A stretch of 6,882 nt of DNA from an uncultured Bacillota bacterium (GTDB lineage: Bacteria > Bacillota > Dehalobacteriia > UBA4068): contig CAKRYM010000081.1 in NCBI GenBank assembly GCA_934427095.1, positions 1-6,882 of the forward strand, in the 5' to 3' direction. The notes beneath the pieces were generated by a model. It had not been told where the DNA came from and made no database searches. It was given only the letters and a program-made list of their open reading frames with translations. Positions 1-6,144 of this stretch are shown one piece after another. The position numbers were made by a program, and so were the translations under genes. Every line of letters starts with the position of its first letter. The first letter of the stretch is position 1.

Positions 1-402
1 TTAAAAGCAGAATTTACCTTGCCTGAGGTTAGCCAAACCGTGATTATTACTCGAACCGCCGGTCGTACACCTGTACCAGAACGGGAATCCATTCGGGCGT
101 TGGCGCAGCATCAGTCCACCATGGTTCTTTTCCTTAGCACTTCTTTTACGGAAACATTGCAGGCGGATTTACTGGCGGGCGGCTATCCTGGCCATACGCC
201 AGTAGCGGTCGTTTATAAGGCTACCTGGCCGGAGGAAAAGATTTTCCGCTGCACAGTAGAAACGCTGCATGAAACGGTAAGCAAAAACGGTTTGACCAAA
301 ACCGCCTTAATCATTGTGGGTAATTGTTTGGGAGATGAGTATATGCGTTCTATGTTATATCACCCTGGCTTTAGTACGGAATACCGTGAGGCCACAGAAT
401 GA
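1..402 (+). CDS. cbiF: Cobalt-precorrin-4 C11-methyltransferase CbiF (CobM family), 3' part
   Basis: The reading frame is open from base 1 and ends at TGA 400-402, so the 5' part of the gene lies outside the window. The 133 visible residues correspond to the C-terminal half of a protein that is usually about 250 residues. The segment LPEVSQTVIITR followed by GRTPVPERE is the characteristic CbiF/CobM core. Further on are FLSTSF, a VVYKATWPEEKI stretch, TALIIVG, and a terminal SMLYHPGF. The family is a class III SAM-dependent methyltransferase of the cytoplasm that methylates C11 of cobalt-precorrin-4 to give cobalt-precorrin-5A. The N-terminal SAM-binding GxGPG loop is not visible. A TTG at 19 could be read as a start, but it falls inside the conserved core and recognisable family residues precede it, so it is not the real one. 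The stop overlaps the cbiG start (ATGA, 399-402), which fits CbiF and CbiG acting one after the other. Confidence 0.95.
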   Translation, partial: LKAEFTLPEVSQTVIITRTAGRTPVPERESIRALAQHQSTMVLFLSTSFTETLQADLLAGGYPGHTPVAVVYKATWPEEKIFRCTVETLHETVSKNGLTKTALIIVGNCLGDEYMRSMLYHPGFSTEYREATE

Positions 403-1418
403 AATTAGCCTTATTTGCTTATAGTCGGCAAGGCTGCGCGACTGGGCGTAAGGTGCTCACTTGCTTTGCTTGCGCGGAAAAGAGAGCTTATACCATGGAG
501 CGGTTTCAGGAAACGGATTTTCTTTCGCTACAGCAGCCTGCGCATCCCTTTTACGGAGAATTGTTTCACTGGGCGGATGTATTGATTTTTATCGGTGCTT
601 GTGGTATTGCCGTACGAGAAATCGCACCACATCTTCAGGACAAGCGAACAGATCCAGCGGTTATTTGCCTGGATGAACTAGGGCAATATGTCATTCCCTT
701 ATTATCCGGCCATATTGGCGGAGCAAATGCGCTGGCTAAACAGATTGCTAGGGCATTACATGCCGTGCCGGTAATTACTACGGCGACGGATATCCAGCAT
801 AAATTTTCTGTGGATGCCTGGGCAACAGAAAACGGCTTTATTCTGGATGACATTTCTCTGGCGAAAGCGGTATCCGCAGCAATTTTGGAGAAAGATATCC
901 CGTTAGCTTGTGATTTTCCCATTGTTTCTCTTTACCCCAAAGGGGTGACGCCTGGAAACGCAGGGGAGATTGGAATCTATATCGGTTACAAAAGGCAAAC
1001 ACCCTTTACCAAAACCCTGCGTTTACTTCCCCGCGTATTACATCTAGGTATCGGCTGCCGTAAAGGCACAGACGTTGACATTATTCGTTTGGCAGTGGAA
1101 ACAGTTTTGCGGGAAAATCATTTGGACGAACGGGCCGTGAAGTGCGTGGCCTCTATTGATTTGAAGCAAGGAGAACCAGGTCTTTGTGCTGTCTGTAAGG
1201 AAAAGGCCTGGAAAACTCACTTTTATAGGGCAGAAGAATTGCAAGCAGTCCCAGGAAATTTTACGCCGTCTCCTTTTGTAGAAAGCATTACTGGCGTGGA
1301 TAATGTCTGTGAACGAGCCGCCTTGTTGGGGGCAGATACTTTGCTTGTCAGAAAAACTGTATTCAATGGCGTAACCATAGCCATTGCCGTAGAAAATTTG
1401 GAGGTGTCCTTTGGGTAA
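399..1418 (+). CDS. cbiG: Cobalt-precorrin-5A hydrolase CbiG
   Basis: This 339-residue protein has the normal length for CbiG. By family knowledge it opens the delta-lactone of cobalt-precorrin-5A, releasing acetaldehyde and giving cobalt-precorrin-5B. The N-terminal CbiG domain is seen at about residues 55-130, with FIGACGIAVREIAPHL (64-79), DKRTDPAVICLDE (81-93) and the signature LLSGHIGGANALA (101-113). A less conserved middle section covers about 135-205. The C-terminal CobE-like domain runs from about 213 to 336, with LGIGCRKGTD (216-225), PSPFVESITGVDNVCE (290-305) and AALLGA (307-312). No transmembrane segment is evident. The ATG start shares ATGA with the cbiF stop, and a weak GTGAGG at 386-391 is the only ribosome binding site, so translation probably depends on ribosomes finishing cbiF. 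The gene overlaps cbiH by 8 bases. The N terminus carries three closely placed cysteines (13, 22, 25), with no known role. Confidence 0.96.
   Translation: MKLALFAYSRQGCATGRKVLTCFACAEKRAYTMERFQETDFLSLQQPAHPFYGELFHWADVLIFIGACGIAVREIAPHLQDKRTDPAVICLDELGQYVIPLLSGHIGGANALAKQIARALHAVPVITTATDIQHKFSVDAWATENGFILDDISLAKAVSAAILEKDIPLACDFPIVSLYPKGVTPGNAGEIGIYIGYKRQTPFTKTLRLLPRVLHLGIGCRKGTDVDIIRLAVETVLRENHLDERAVKCVASIDLKQGEPGLCAVCKEKAWKTHFYRAEELQAVPGNFTPSPFVESITGVDNVCERAALLGADTLLVRKTVFNGVTIAIAVENLEVSFG
1400..1404 (+). promoter_or_regulatory. Ribosome binding site deciding the TTG start of cbiH
   Basis: GGAGG lies inside the 3' end of cbiG, 6 bases before the TTG at 1411. The alternative starts GTG 1420 and ATG 1423 would be 15 and 18 bases from it, which is too far. 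The motif therefore supports the TTG start, which also gives the expected family N terminus MGKVMVVGIGPG. Confidence 0.75.
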
Positions 1419-2142
1419 AGTGATGGTTGTGGGCATTGGCCCAGGAAACGAAGACAATATGACCATTCGGGCTGATCGTGCATTAAGACATTGTGAGATA
1501 ATCATTGGTTATCAGGTTTATGTAGAGCTAGTGAAAGAGCGTTATGCTGGCAAAACATTTCTAACCACGCCGATGACCCAGGAGAAAAAACGCTGCCAAA
1601 TGGCCCTTGATTTAGCAAGAGAAGGAAAAACCGTGGCTATGGTTTGTTCTGGGGATAGCGGTATCTATGGGATGGCTGCTTTGCTTTATGAATTAAAAGG
1701 AGAAAGCAAAAGCCCTGAGATTGAAGTCGTCCCGGGGCTAACTGCTGCTTGTAGTGGCGCTGCTTTGCTGGGTGCGCCGTTAACTCATGATTTTGCGGTG
1801 ATTAGTTTAAGCGACCGCCTAACGGAATGGCAGAAGATGGAACAGCGGTTAACCGCTGCGGCTTTGGCTGATCTGTCGATTGTTCTTTATAATCCGGCCA
1901 GTAAAGGTCGGCCCGATTATTTGCGGAGGGCTTGTGATATTCTCCTACAGCATTTGCCCAAAGATCGTCCCTGCGGTATCGCACAGAACATTGGTCGGGC
2001 AGGGCAAAATCAGCGATTACTTTCCCTGGGGGAATTACGGGATGCAGATGTGGATATGTTTTGCACGGTGTTTATTGGTAATGCAATGACCAAAATAATC
2101 GAGGGGAAATTGGTCACCCCAAGAGGGTATCGGGATGTATAA
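1411..2142 (+). CDS. cbiH: Cobalt-factor III / precorrin-3B C17-methyltransferase CbiH (CobJ family)
   Basis: This 243-residue class III SAM-dependent methyltransferase methylates C17 and drives ring contraction to cobalt-precorrin-4. The SAM-site loop GIGPG is at residues 8-12. SGDSGIYGMA is at 80-89, VVPGLTAACSGAALLGAPL at 106-124 is followed by HDF, and SLSDRLTEW is at 132-140. YNPASKGRP (160-168), FIGN (221-224) and PRGY (237-240) complete the CbiH/CobJ pattern. The length matches the short, single-domain form. There is no C-terminal extension like the iron-sulfur one known in some Bacillus CbiH60 proteins. The start is a TTG at 1411, within the last 8 bases of cbiG, chosen from the GGAGG at 1400-1404 and the family N terminus. 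The gene overlaps the next one by 8 bases (2135-2142). Its place after cbiF and cbiG groups the three enzymes that carry the ring from factor III to precorrin-5B. Confidence 0.96.
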   Translation: MGKVMVVGIGPGNEDNMTIRADRALRHCEIIIGYQVYVELVKERYAGKTFLTTPMTQEKKRCQMALDLAREGKTVAMVCSGDSGIYGMAALLYELKGESKSPEIEVVPGLTAACSGAALLGAPLTHDFAVISLSDRLTEWQKMEQRLTAAALADLSIVLYNPASKGRPDYLRRACDILLQHLPKDRPCGIAQNIGRAGQNQRLLSLGELRDADVDMFCTVFIGNAMTKIIEGKLVTPRGYRDV

Positions 2143-4123
2143 GATTTGCGTTTTCGCCGGCACCACAGAAGGTAGGAAGCTGATCGATTTTTTACGTACA
2201 CAGCCTATTGCCATCACTGCCTGTGTGGCCACGGAATATGGAGAAACCTTTCTTGCCAGTGGAGAACATCTCACTATTTCTGCCAAACGGTTATCCAGGG
2301 AAGAGATGACGGAGTTGTTTTCTTGCACGAGGTTTGACTTGGTGGTGGACGCTACTCATCCTTACGCTACTTCCGTGACGGAAAGTATTGCGGCTGCCTG
2401 CAAGGAAACCAAAACCGTATATTTGCGGCTTTTGCGTAGCCCTTCTTCTTTGCCTGGTGACGCCGTATTTGTTCAGGATATTGCGGCGGCGATAGATTTT
2501 TTACAGACCAGTGAGGGGAACATTCTTTTCACCACAGGAAGCAAAGATTTATGTAAATGGCAAGGGATAAAGAACTTTGCCCAGCGTGCCTATGTCCGGG
2601 TTTTACCTATGGATACATCGTTAGCTGCCTGTACTACTGCGGGGCTTGACCCTTCTCATATCATTGCCATGCAGGGACCTTTTTCGGAAGAGATGAATCT
2701 GGCGATGCTTCGTTTTGCCTCGGCAGAATACCTGGTTACTAAAGACAGTGGTGAAGCGGGCGGCTTTATGAACAAGGTTTCTGCTGCTGAAAAAGCAGGG
2801 GCTAAGGTCATTGTGATTGGTCGCCCACCAGAGCAGCAGGGACTCTCTTTCTCAGAAACCATCCAGGTGCTGGTTGAACGCTTTGGCTGCGTTTTACGCC
2901 CTCAAGTATGCGTATTAGGAATAGGCCCTGGTAGTACAGATGCCATGACAAAAGAAGTACGTGAAGCGATTCGGCGGGCAGACTGTCTGATTGGCGCGAA
3001 ACGAATGTTGTCTGCGGTTGCTTTTCCTAGGCAAATGACTTATGCTGCTATTTCCCCACAGGAGATTGCTGACTTTATCTTGTCTCATCCAGAATATCAG
3101 CATATTGCCGTCGTGATGTCAGGGGATGTTGGCTTTTTCAGCGGAACCAAAAAGTTGCTTCCTTTGTTGAACCAATGTCAGGTAGACGTTTTACCAGGCT
3201 TAAGTTCTTTGGCCTATTTTTGTGCAAAACTTCACACCTCTTATGAGGACGTAACTGTTATTAGCTTGCATGGAAGGCCGCACAATCTTGTAACGGATAT
3301 TCGTGCAAACATAAAAGTGTTTGTCTTGGTAGGAGAGGGACAAGAATTAAACCAATTATGTAAGACTTTAATCGAGGCTGGTTTGGGGAAAGTAAAAATC
3401 AGCATTGGAGAACGGCTAAGCTATCCGGATGAGAAAATTACCCGGGGAACAGCGGCTTCGCTTGTGGAAGGGGTTTATGCGTCTTTGAGCGTGGCTTTAC
3501 TGGAAAATGAATGTCCTGATGTGATTATAACCCATGGCTTGCCGGACAGCGTATTTCAACGGGGGACAAGCGCAGAGGGCCTTGTGCCTATGACAAAAAG
3601 TGAAGTACGTTCCGTTTGTCTTTCTAAACTACAGCTGACGGAAAGGGCTGTTTGTTGGGATATCGGCGCGGGAACTGGCTCTGTTGCTATAGAAATGGCG
3701 TTGCAGTGTAAAAAAGGGCAAGTATATGCTATTGAACGGAATCCAGAAGCCGTTACCCTTTTACAGCAAAATTGTGCCGCGTTTGGGGTGGAAAATTTGA
3801 CAGTGGTAAGTGCAACGGCACCTGAAGCTTGTTTAGAGCTGCCTCGTCCTACCCATGTGTTCATTGGGGGCAGCTCTGGGAATATCCAGGATATTTTGAT
3901 CGCCATTTTGCAGAAAAATCCTAAAGCCCGCATTGTAGCCACGGCGATTTCTCTTGAATCAATTTCTGCACTGACCGCTTGTCTTACTGATTTTCCGTTT
4001 AGAGAAACAGAAGTGATTACCATGACCGTTGCCAGAAGCAAAAAAGCGGGTTGCTATCATTTGATGACTGGACAGAACCCCATTTATCTGTTTACCTTAC
4101 AAGGAGGGGGAGCGCAAACATGA
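2135..4123 (+). CDS. cbiJ-cbiET: Fused CbiJ-CbiE-CbiT: cobalt-precorrin-6A reductase, C5-methyltransferase and C15-methyltransferase (decarboxylating)
   Basis: A single 662-residue frame holds three complete enzymes. Residues 1-250 (to about base 2884) are CbiJ/CobK, the NAD(P)H-dependent reductase of cobalt-precorrin-6A, with FAGTTEGRKL (7-16), VDATHPYATSVTE (71-83) and TKDSGEAGGFMNKVSAAEKA (202-221). Residues about 257-455 (bases 2903-3499) are CbiE, the class III methyltransferase for C5, with LGIGPG (261-266), SGDVGFFSG (329-337), LPGLSSLAYF (353-362), SLHGRPH (377-383) and GERLSYP (425-431). Residues about 466-655 (bases 3530-4099) are CbiT, with HGLPD (467-471), TKSEVR (487-492), the Rossmann SAM motif DIGAGTGSVAIEMA (509-522), the ribose-binding region AIERNPEA (532-539) and FIGGSSGN (576-583). 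The CbiE-CbiT pair is the known CobL arrangement, while the added CbiJ is less common. The three reactions are consecutive (6A, 6B, 7, 8), which suggests channelling of unstable intermediates. No stop or frameshift occurs at the junctions. The ATG at 2135 follows AAGAGGG (2121-2127) and overlaps cbiH by 8 bases. Confidence 0.95.
   Translation: MYKICVFAGTTEGRKLIDFLRTQPIAITACVATEYGETFLASGEHLTISAKRLSREEMTELFSCTRFDLVVDATHPYATSVTESIAAACKETKTVYLRLLRSPSSLPGDAVFVQDIAAAIDFLQTSEGNILFTTGSKDLCKWQGIKNFAQRAYVRVLPMDTSLAACTTAGLDPSHIIAMQGPFSEEMNLAMLRFASAEYLVTKDSGEAGGFMNKVSAAEKAGAKVIVIGRPPEQQGLSFSETIQVLVERFGCVLRPQVCVLGIGPGSTDAMTKEVREAIRRADCLIGAKRMLSAVAFPRQMTYAAISPQEIADFILSHPEYQHIAVVMSGDVGFFSGTKKLLPLLNQCQVDVLPGLSSLAYFCAKLHTSYEDVTVISLHGRPHNLVTDIRANIKVFVLVGEGQELNQLCKTLIEAGLGKVKISIGERLSYPDEKITRGTAASLVEGVYASLSVALLENECPDVIITHGLPDSVFQRGTSAEGLVPMTKSEVRSVCLSKLQLTERAVCWDIGAGTGSVAIEMALQCKKGQVYAIERNPEAVTLLQQNCAAFGVENLTVVSATAPEACLELPRPTHVFIGGSSGNIQDILIAILQKNPKARIVATAISLESISALTACLTDFPFRETEVITMTVARSKKAGCYHLMTGQNPIYLFTLQGGGAQT
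4102..4107 (+). promoter_or_regulatory. Ribosome binding site of cbiB
   Basis: AGGAGG sits in the last codons of the CbiT domain, 12 bases before the ATG at 4120. The purine run continues to 4112, so the effective spacing may be shorter. It supports the ATG at 4120 rather than the in-frame TTG at 4051, which has no such motif upstream. Confidence 0.7.
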
Positions 4124-5079
4124 GTTATGCTGTTTTTCCTATCCTCATGGGGTTTTGTCTAGATCTCCTGCTAGGTGACCCGCATGGTTTCCCGCATCCG
4201 GTGGTGTGGATGGGTAAACTAATCCACTGGTTGGAACAGGGGGTGCGCCGAGTTTTTCCGAAAACGCCAACTGGGGAAAAAATTGCCGGCGCTGTTTTAT
4301 GGTTACTTGTGGTAGCCGTTGCCTTTTCCATCCCCTTTTTGGTTTTATTGCTGTGTGAGAAAATCAGCCCTTGGTTGCGCTTGGCTGTGGAAAGTATGAT
4401 GTGCTGGCAAATTCTTGCCACCAAATCCTTGCGGGATGAGAGTATGAAGGTTTATGCAGCCTTAGAAAGCGGGGATATTGAGCAAGCGAGAAAAGCTGTT
4501 TCCATGATTGTGGGTAGGGATACAGCCCGGCTGGATGACGCAGCCATAACTCGTGCGGCGGTAGAAACCGTTGCGGAGAATACGTCCGATGGTGTGGTGG
4601 CACCACTTTTCTTTCTTGCCCTGGGGGGAGCCCCTTTAGGCTTCTTATATAAAGCGGTAAACACCATGGATTCTATGCTGGGTTATGTGGAGCCTCCCTA
4701 TCAAAATATTGGTATGATTCCAGCGAAAGCAGACGATGTTTTCAACTTTATTCCTTCTCGGCTTTCCGCCTTACTTATGTTGCTTAGCGGTTGGTTATGT
4801 ATGTTGGATGTGCGAAATGGTTGGCAAATTTTCCGGCGAGACCGTTTCAATCATGCTAGCCCTAATTCGGCGCAGACAGAATCGGTTTGCGCGGGTTTAC
4901 TGGGAATACGATTGGCTGGGGATGCCTGGTATCACGGCGTGCTGCATCAAAAGAAGTATATTGGGGATGCGAAAAGGGAAATTTCCCATGGGGATATTCC
5001 GCTTGCCGGCCAATTATTATATATTACTGCTGTTCTTGCCTTACTTCTTTGTTGCGGTATGAAGTTGCTCGTCTACTAA
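4120..5079 (+). CDS. cbiB: Adenosylcobinamide-phosphate synthase CbiB (membrane protein)
   Basis: The 319-residue product matches CbiB (CobD in Pseudomonas nomenclature), which attaches (R)-1-aminopropan-2-ol phosphate to adenosylcobyric acid in the cytoplasmic membrane. Visible signatures are LDLLLGDPHGFPHPVVWMGK (14-33), IVGRDTARLD (130-139), AAVETVAENTSDGVVAPLFF (146-165), YKAVNTMDSMLGY (177-189), DDVFNFIPSRL (205-215), and DRFNHASPNSAQTE (241-254) followed by AG. Hydrophobic segments at about 56-79, 160-178, 216-229 and 297-316 fit a polytopic membrane protein. The frame can be extended upstream to a TTG at 4051, adding 23 residues, but that would overlap the CbiT coding region by 73 bases and add a polar tail unlike the family. 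ATG 4120 gives the family N terminus, has an AGGAGG upstream and shares ATGA with the preceding stop. It sits next to cobD, whose product is its substrate. Confidence 0.95.
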   Translation: MSYAVFPILMGFCLDLLLGDPHGFPHPVVWMGKLIHWLEQGVRRVFPKTPTGEKIAGAVLWLLVVAVAFSIPFLVLLLCEKISPWLRLAVESMMCWQILATKSLRDESMKVYAALESGDIEQARKAVSMIVGRDTARLDDAAITRAAVETVAENTSDGVVAPLFFLALGGAPLGFLYKAVNTMDSMLGYVEPPYQNIGMIPAKADDVFNFIPSRLSALLMLLSGWLCMLDVRNGWQIFRRDRFNHASPNSAQTESVCAGLLGIRLAGDAWYHGVLHQKKYIGDAKREISHGDIPLAGQLLYITAVLALLLCCGMKLLVY

Positions 5080-5083
5080 GGAG
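5078..5083 (+). promoter_or_regulatory. Ribosome binding site of cobD
   Basis: AAGGAG begins on the last two bases of the cbiB TAA stop and lies 6 bases before the ATG at 5090. The spacing is optimal, and the overlap with the stop codon fits termination-reinitiation between the two genes. Confidence 0.8.
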
Positions 5084-5089
5084 AGAAAG

Positions 5090-6142
5090 ATGCTTTACCA
5101 AACGAAAAACCCCCATGGAGGGGATATCTATGGGGAAAATATTACCTTGGACTATTCTGCAAATATTAATCCTCTAGGAACGCCAACCGATGTCTTGTCG
5201 GCGATGCATAATGCGCTCTCCCAGGTACACCACTATCCAGATCCCTATTGCCGAAAATTGGTGGAGGCAATTGCTGCTTTTCATGGGGTAGAAAAAGAGG
5301 ATGTGCTGTGTGGGAATGGGGCGGCAGAATTGATCTATGGCTATTGCGAAGCCAGCAAACCAAAACGCGCTGTAACATTGGCGCCCACATTCTTGGAATA
5401 TACAGCGGCTTTGTTGCAGGTTGGTTGTGTGGTTGACCAATATCCTTTAACGAAACAGAATTGTTTTGATCTGGATCAATCATTTTTAGCCTACCTAGGA
5501 GAGAAAAAACCAGAAGTAATTTTTCTTTGCAACCCGAATAATCCTACCGGAAGAATGATTGCCCCGACTTTACTTAAGGAAATTCTTTCTTTTTGCAAAA
5601 GTCAAAACAGCCGCTTGTTTCTGGACGAATGTTTCTTAGATTTTGTGGATAATAGAAAAAGCTTAACGGATATACTGGGAGAATATCCGCAATTATTTAT
5701 TTTAAAGGCCTTTACCAAAAGCTATGCATTGGCTGGCGTACGTTTAGGATACGGGTTGAGCGCAGACCATCAATTTCTTGCACAAATGGCAAAAGCGGGA
5801 CAACCATGGAATGTATCCGTTTTAGCGCAGGCGGCTGGGGTAGCTGCCTTAGGAGAAGAACAATTTTTAGAAACAACAAAGGCTCTTTTGCAGCAAGAGC
5901 GGCAATGGCTAAGCAATGCATTGGAAGGGCTTGGCTTTTGGGTATGCCCTTCTTTGGCTAATTATTTGTTGTTTCAAGGGCCGGTTCATTTGGACACAAG
6001 TTTAAAAATGATGGGTGTGGCCATTCGTAATTGTGAGAACTATTACGGGCTAGGACCTGGTTGGTATCGGATTGCAGTACGATTGCATGCAGAAAATGAA
6101 AAGCTAATTCAGGCGATCGAGCAGATAATAGCAAAGGAGTAG
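5090..6142 (+). CDS. cobD: L-threonine-O-3-phosphate decarboxylase CobD (PLP-dependent, aminotransferase fold)
   Basis: This 350-residue fold-type I PLP enzyme belongs to the CobD/histidinol-phosphate aminotransferase group. By family knowledge it decarboxylates L-threonine-O-3-phosphate to (R)-1-aminopropan-2-ol phosphate, the linker between corrin ring and nucleotide loop. Support comes from HGGDIY (9-14), LDYSANINPLG (20-30), HHYPDPYCRKL (47-57), the cofactor-loop motif GNGAAELIY (75-83), CNPNNPTGR (147-155) and LDECFLDF (178-185). KAFTKSYALAGVRLGYG (206-222) supplies the Schiff-base lysine, Lys210, and Arg331 (RIAVR) is the likely carboxylate-binding arginine. There is no C-terminal metal-binding extension such as some archaeal CobD proteins carry. 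HGG plus NINPLG, and the position between cbiB and cbiP, argue against the histidine-pathway aminotransferase HisC. The gene follows cbiB by 10 bases and precedes cbiP by 2. Whether it prefers threonine phosphate or serine phosphate cannot be read from the sequence. Confidence 0.93.
   Translation: MLYQTKNPHGGDIYGENITLDYSANINPLGTPTDVLSAMHNALSQVHHYPDPYCRKLVEAIAAFHGVEKEDVLCGNGAAELIYGYCEASKPKRAVTLAPTFLEYTAALLQVGCVVDQYPLTKQNCFDLDQSFLAYLGEKKPEVIFLCNPNNPTGRMIAPTLLKEILSFCKSQNSRLFLDECFLDFVDNRKSLTDILGEYPQLFILKAFTKSYALAGVRLGYGLSADHQFLAQMAKAGQPWNVSVLAQAAGVAALGEEQFLETTKALLQQERQWLSNALEGLGFWVCPSLANYLLFQGPVHLDTSLKMMGVAIRNCENYYGLGPGWYRIAVRLHAENEKLIQAIEQIIAKE
6133..6139 (+). promoter_or_regulatory. Ribosome binding site deciding the GTG start of cbiP
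   Basis: AAAGGAG overlaps the last codons of cobD and ends 5 bases before the GTG at 6145. The next in-frame ATG, at 6160, is too far away and would trim the family N terminus, so GTG is the chosen start. Confidence 0.78.
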
Positions 6143-6144
6143 CC

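Noticed and set aside
1044..1505. Open frame of 153 codons on the minus strand across the cbiG-cbiH junction
   Set aside because: It spans two conserved genes on the other strand, and its translation is low in recognisable features and rich in isolated Cys, His and Pro. It is a chance frame.
3556..4041. Open frame of 161 codons on the minus strand under the CbiT domain
   Set aside because: It lies wholly opposite a well-conserved CbiT coding region, its translation shows no recognisable motif, and no promoter or ribosome binding site is evident. It is a shadow of the codon pattern.
5110..5123. CCCC/GGGG inverted repeat that could look like a small hairpin or terminator
   Set aside because: It encodes the conserved NPHGG segment of CobD, has only a four-pair stem and no T run after it. 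The pattern is explained by codons.
4887..5177. Small plus-strand frame bridging the end of cbiB and the start of cobD
   Set aside because: It runs out of frame through the conserved C terminus of CbiB and the HGGDIY start of CobD, has no ribosome binding site, and gives a non-protein-like translation.
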